Assembly: GCA_028023455.1 (NCBI GenBank) | Contig: JAQFVV010012394.1 | Location: forward strand, 23,082,900-23,146,899 | Length of the DNA stretch: 64,000 nucleotides | Source of the DNA: Epiperipatus broadwayi | Lineage: Eukaryota > Onychophora > Udeonychophora > Euonychophora > Peripatidae | Direction of reading: 5' to 3' | In this document: positions 60,766-64,000 of the stretch, one piece after another | How positions within the stretch are numbered: the first letter of the stretch is position 1 | How the letters are laid out: each line of letters opens with the position of its first letter | Program-made: the position numbers and the translations under genes | Notes under the pieces: generated by a model | What the model saw: only the letters and a program-made list of their open reading frames with translations | Database searches by the model: none | What the model was told of the DNA's origin: nothing

Positions 60766-62597
60766 TAAAGAGCATGAACTTAATAAAATGGAAAACTGGA
60801 TGTTGATGAGTTTAAGATGTAAATATATATGTAAGTTTAAATTATAAAATTGATTAGAAGTGATAGTTTAAATAAAAAGTTTAAAAGCACATTGTGTTTT
60901 TAAATTTTTTATCAAGTTAATATAAATAATAAGAAATTAAAAAATGAGAATTGGCTAAACAATCTTTCATTTAAAAAAAAGTTATTTTAAGGATTAAACC
61001 AACAAACATCACATTTATGAAAGTCACAAGCTATAAACTAGTCTGGGAATATTGGATGTGTAGGCACTAGATAGGGATTTTATGCACAAACCTTACTGCA
61101 TCCATTGATTACTCTGGATTGCATTGAGTGGTGCTACTGTATGGAGAGTTTTGACTGTGTGTGTGTTATTTTAAGGATTATTGAAGTTAGACTTTAGATA
61201 TTTATTATAGCGTGGATAGCTTATTCACATATCTACTGACTATTTCCAGCAATCAAAATAGCAAAATTGAAGGTCCAATAAATAACACACTATTATGTTT
61301 TTTTATTTTTTTTTTAAAATGGACCAAAGATTTATTATAAGAAGTGTTTGTCACAATATGACCCTAATGGTTTTCAAATACTTATTATTAGATTGGAAAA
61401 AGGTAATCTAGTAGGGATTGACAAAATATGAGAAACAGTTTTAGGGAAATTGTATCAAGAAATAACATGGGAGTTTTTTTTTTAATTCATGACTTGCTTT
61501 TTTTTTTATAACCATTATTAACTTATTACTGACTTTATCTTGAAGTTTTGGAAAGAATGGATAAAAAGAGATATTGAGGGAATTGTAAAATGGACAAGGA
61601 ATTCCATTAGATGTGTTGAAAATGAGGTTATAATTTTGAATAAAATTAATTTATCCTGGTCTTTAATAAGTATTATATTGTAAATTGGGTTTTGATATTT
61701 AGATCGCTCAAAGTATTATTTCATCTTAGAATATTTGATAGTTATGTTTTTCATGAATAATCTTCTACTTTTATAGCTTATTTACAGACAGATTATAAAT
61801 GTGTTTGTGATAGTTTTCTCAATAGAAATACATTTTGTATTTTTGCCTTCATTTAAGAAGAATGCCATTTCTAAAAAGTTATCTGGCTCTGACCAATGGT
61901 TAGTGATAATTGAATTGGAACTGTTTTAAACTGCAAACATTATTATTTTATGTTAGAGTTGTTATGCAAAATGGATTACTGTGTTTAATGTAGATATTAA
62001 ATGTAAGTCTGGGGAGGAAATGTATAATATCTTATGAAGATATATTTAAATAGTTACATTTTTGGTATACTTTATTTTTTAAAAAGTCTGTGACAGAAAA
62101 AAAAAAAAAATTTTTGATAGATATCTAAAATGGGGCTTATCTATGATTATTTGAAAAACAAAGCAATGTTAGAAAAAATATTTCACCTAATGATAGAAAA
62201 CTTGGTATTTTTTTTTTTCATATTATATCTTTCACTTATAGGTAATCTTTATTTTTATACAAGTAATATTTTTTCCCCTTGATTCAAAATTAATTGTTAT
62301 TTATCTAAAAGCTTTCATTAATACTTTTATAACTGGTCGAAAAACTAAAAGATCTTCTTAATTAATATACTAGAATAATAATAGCTTTCTGGTTAAGATC
62401 TTGTAGCTAATTAAAGCACATCTAGTGAATTCATAAATGGTTCTTATGCAGCTTAAAGAAAAAGCTTTGGATTATTTTGTCATCAGAGATGGGTTTATAC
62501 ATAATCATATTTAGTCTTATCTTGGAGATTATCATTTAGATCTGAACATAATTATGCATTTCTTGTTATTCTGTCAAGTATCTAAATGGTTTTTTTA

Positions 62598-63062
62598 TTA
62601 AATGCTTTTATTTAAGTTACAATCTCTGTTGATTGATTTATTTGTTGGTTTGTTTGTTTGCAAATACTTATTTAAGTTAGAATAAAATTTTTAGAGGTTT
62701 AATAGATTTATATTGTTCATGTTTGATATAAATCATTGCACTGCAAATATGACAACAAAATATTTTAGATAAGTTACCTAGTTTCTTAAATACAGGGTAG
62801 TGTGCAAATGAAATTTTAAATATTTTTATATCAAATTTAAAATAAATATAAGAGTTCAGTAATGCATATGAGAGATATATATTGTTTGCTAATTTTTGTT
62901 TTAATTAAATGCTTTTATTGAAGTTAGAAGAAAAATTTTAAAATCAAGGTTTAATGTATAATTTATTCAAATTTGGTACATTTCTTATAAATCACTGGCA
63001 ATGCAATATGACACTAAAATATTTTAAGTAGATTATCTAGTTTCTTAAATACAAAACAATGA
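62598..63062 (+). repeat. Diverged direct repeat, two copies about 308 bp apart
   Basis: AAATGCTTTTAT...AAGTTA at 62600 and 62908, followed in both copies by AGGTTTAAT, TATAAATCA.TG, GCAA.TATGAC, AAAATATTTTA and CTAGTTTCTTAAATACA. An old tandem duplication of intron DNA. Confidence 0.75.
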
Positions 63063-63280
63063 GTGGATGAGCAGAACTATATTATAAACAAATTGATTTT
63101 ATTTTCATTCTTAAAAGTATTTTAGCATCATTTAAGATTGAAGTAAAAATAAATCTTTGATTACAATCTTAATGTTAAAAATTAAATAATAATAGATATA
63201 AAAAAATGTTTTATAGTTAATGCTTTTAATTTACTTTGCACTAAAAAAATAATAATTGTTTTATCAATGGTGGGTGGTTG

Positions 63281-63342
63281 CAGAAATTAATTGAGTTGAT
63301 CCCTATTTTTTATAACAAGGGGATTGGCTTAATTAATTTCTG
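63281..63342. repeat. Hairpin-forming inverted repeat
   Basis: Arms CAGAAATTAATT...GATCCC (63281-63303) and GGGATTGG...AATTAATTTCTG (63320-63342) pair at about 19 of 23 positions around a 16-base AT loop. It is followed by a C-rich run. It could be a small MITE core or a miRNA-like stem; expression is unknown. Confidence 0.7.
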
Positions 63343-63986
63343 GACCCCCCTTCCCCTGGCTTTTATTGCAAGTTAATTAAATATAAAAACCTCAATTGTA
63401 GTTGAAGAAACTTTTTTAAATGCAAAGTAAATAAAAACATTGATTAATAAAAATATTTTTTATATCTAATTATTTTATTTATGCTTGTTGTTTTCCAAGC
63501 TTTTTAATTTTAATTAGCATTAGTTCTCAAAACAAAATAGCGCAAAAACTATAACTAACTAAAAAATAAAAGTAAGAAACATTTTAACCAATCTATATTT
63601 TTTTTTTTAAATTACACAGTAATAAAAAAATATGAATTATCAAAACTGCTTTAATGATTTTTTTCAAATTAGTAAAAAAAATGCTTTAAACTTTTAAAAG
63701 AAAACTGATTTTAATTCCGTATTTGTCTATTTCTAGTTTTAATACTTTCAAAGTAAAACGACTTATACTCTGTTAATAAATATATATATTGGTTTGCACT
63801 ATTACTTAAATTTAGTTAGTATTTTTTATATTTTATTCATATACAGTAAAACATATATAATCAAAATTTACAAGCATTCTACATAAACCTTTTTTTTTTT
63901 TTTTGAGTTTAATTAAACAATTAACTTGTGCAATATTATAAATAATATAAATAAAATATGTATTTTCATTTATCTTTTCTTAACAG

Positions 63987-64000
63987 ATTATTTAGTTAAA
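63987..64000 (+). CDS. UBAP2L: Possible start of the next UBAP2L-like exon, cut by the window edge
   Basis: A good acceptor (TTTTCTTAACAG) ends at 63986. With the single leftover base of exon 6 the next codons read Asp-Tyr-Leu-Val-Lys with no stop up to base 64000. Only 14 bases are visible, so this rests on the splice signal and phase agreement alone; AT-rich introns contain many chance acceptors. Confidence 0.25.

Larger units (their letters stand above)
55187..63986 (+). other. Intron (at least 8.8 kb) after UBAP2L-like exon 6
   Basis: No exon resembling the acidic Trp-rich part that follows in UBAP2L was found. Contents: a Penelope-type ribozyme-like motif and associated GC-richer stretch (58010-58510), a CA microsatellite (59189-59205), a 93-bp tandem duplication (60579-60765), a 308-bp-spaced duplication (62598-63062) and a hairpin (63281-63342). 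The remainder is AT-rich with no supported feature. Confidence 0.65.

Overview
The window is eukaryotic nuclear DNA, very AT-rich (roughly three quarters A+T by eye) and dense in poly-A/poly-T tracts. There is no bacterial gene organisation. Almost everything lies inside one intron-rich gene. The genome type fits an invertebrate animal with large AT-rich introns; an arthropod is plausible, but the sequence does not fix the taxon.

The only host gene I can support is a plus-strand homologue of UBAP2L/UBAP2 (Drosophila lingerer). Six consecutive internal coding exons are visible at 10263-10349, 16450-16563, 31953-32130, 35589-35675, 35776-35830 and 55083-55186. All have GT/AG borders and compatible phases. 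Joined, they give about 208 codons: the lead-in to the UBA domain, the UBA domain, a basic Lys/Arg/Ser/Asp-rich segment, an RG/RGG box, and the start of a Ser/Thr/Asn-rich region. The start codon exon was not found and probably lies upstream of base 1. The gene continues past the right edge; an acceptor at 63986/63987 could open the next exon in frame. Introns are about 6.1, 15.4, 3.5, 0.1, 19.3 and at least 8.8 kb.

The rest is intron or upstream DNA filled with mobile-element remains. Region by region: 1-10262 holds a coiled-coil ORF fragment, a tRNA-Pro-like relic with a ruined acceptor stem, and a truncated pogo/Tigger-type element. 10350-16449 holds a decayed RTE-like LINE endonuclease. 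16564-31952 holds a nested pair of pogo/Tigger-type elements (one inside the other, with a clean TA target duplication), a relic of a dispersed piggyBac-like family, and a minus-strand poly-A retro-insertion with a 17-bp target duplication. 32131-35588 holds a second decayed LINE endonuclease. 35831-55082 holds a 2.04-kb piggyBac-like element bounded by TTAA that carries a 162/197-bp satellite-like array, two diverged relatives, a 29-bp minisatellite, and a recent 201-bp tandem duplication beside an exon. 55187-64000 holds a Penelope-type hammerhead-ribozyme-like motif with core substitutions, a 93-bp duplication, a 308-bp-spaced duplication and a long hairpin.

No complete transposase, rRNA, CRISPR or operon is present. 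I found no convincing new multi-gene system. The most unusual structures are the array-carrying piggyBac-like element, the self-nested Tigger-like elements with an internal hairpin, the retro-insertion with coding traces, and the ribozyme-like motif.
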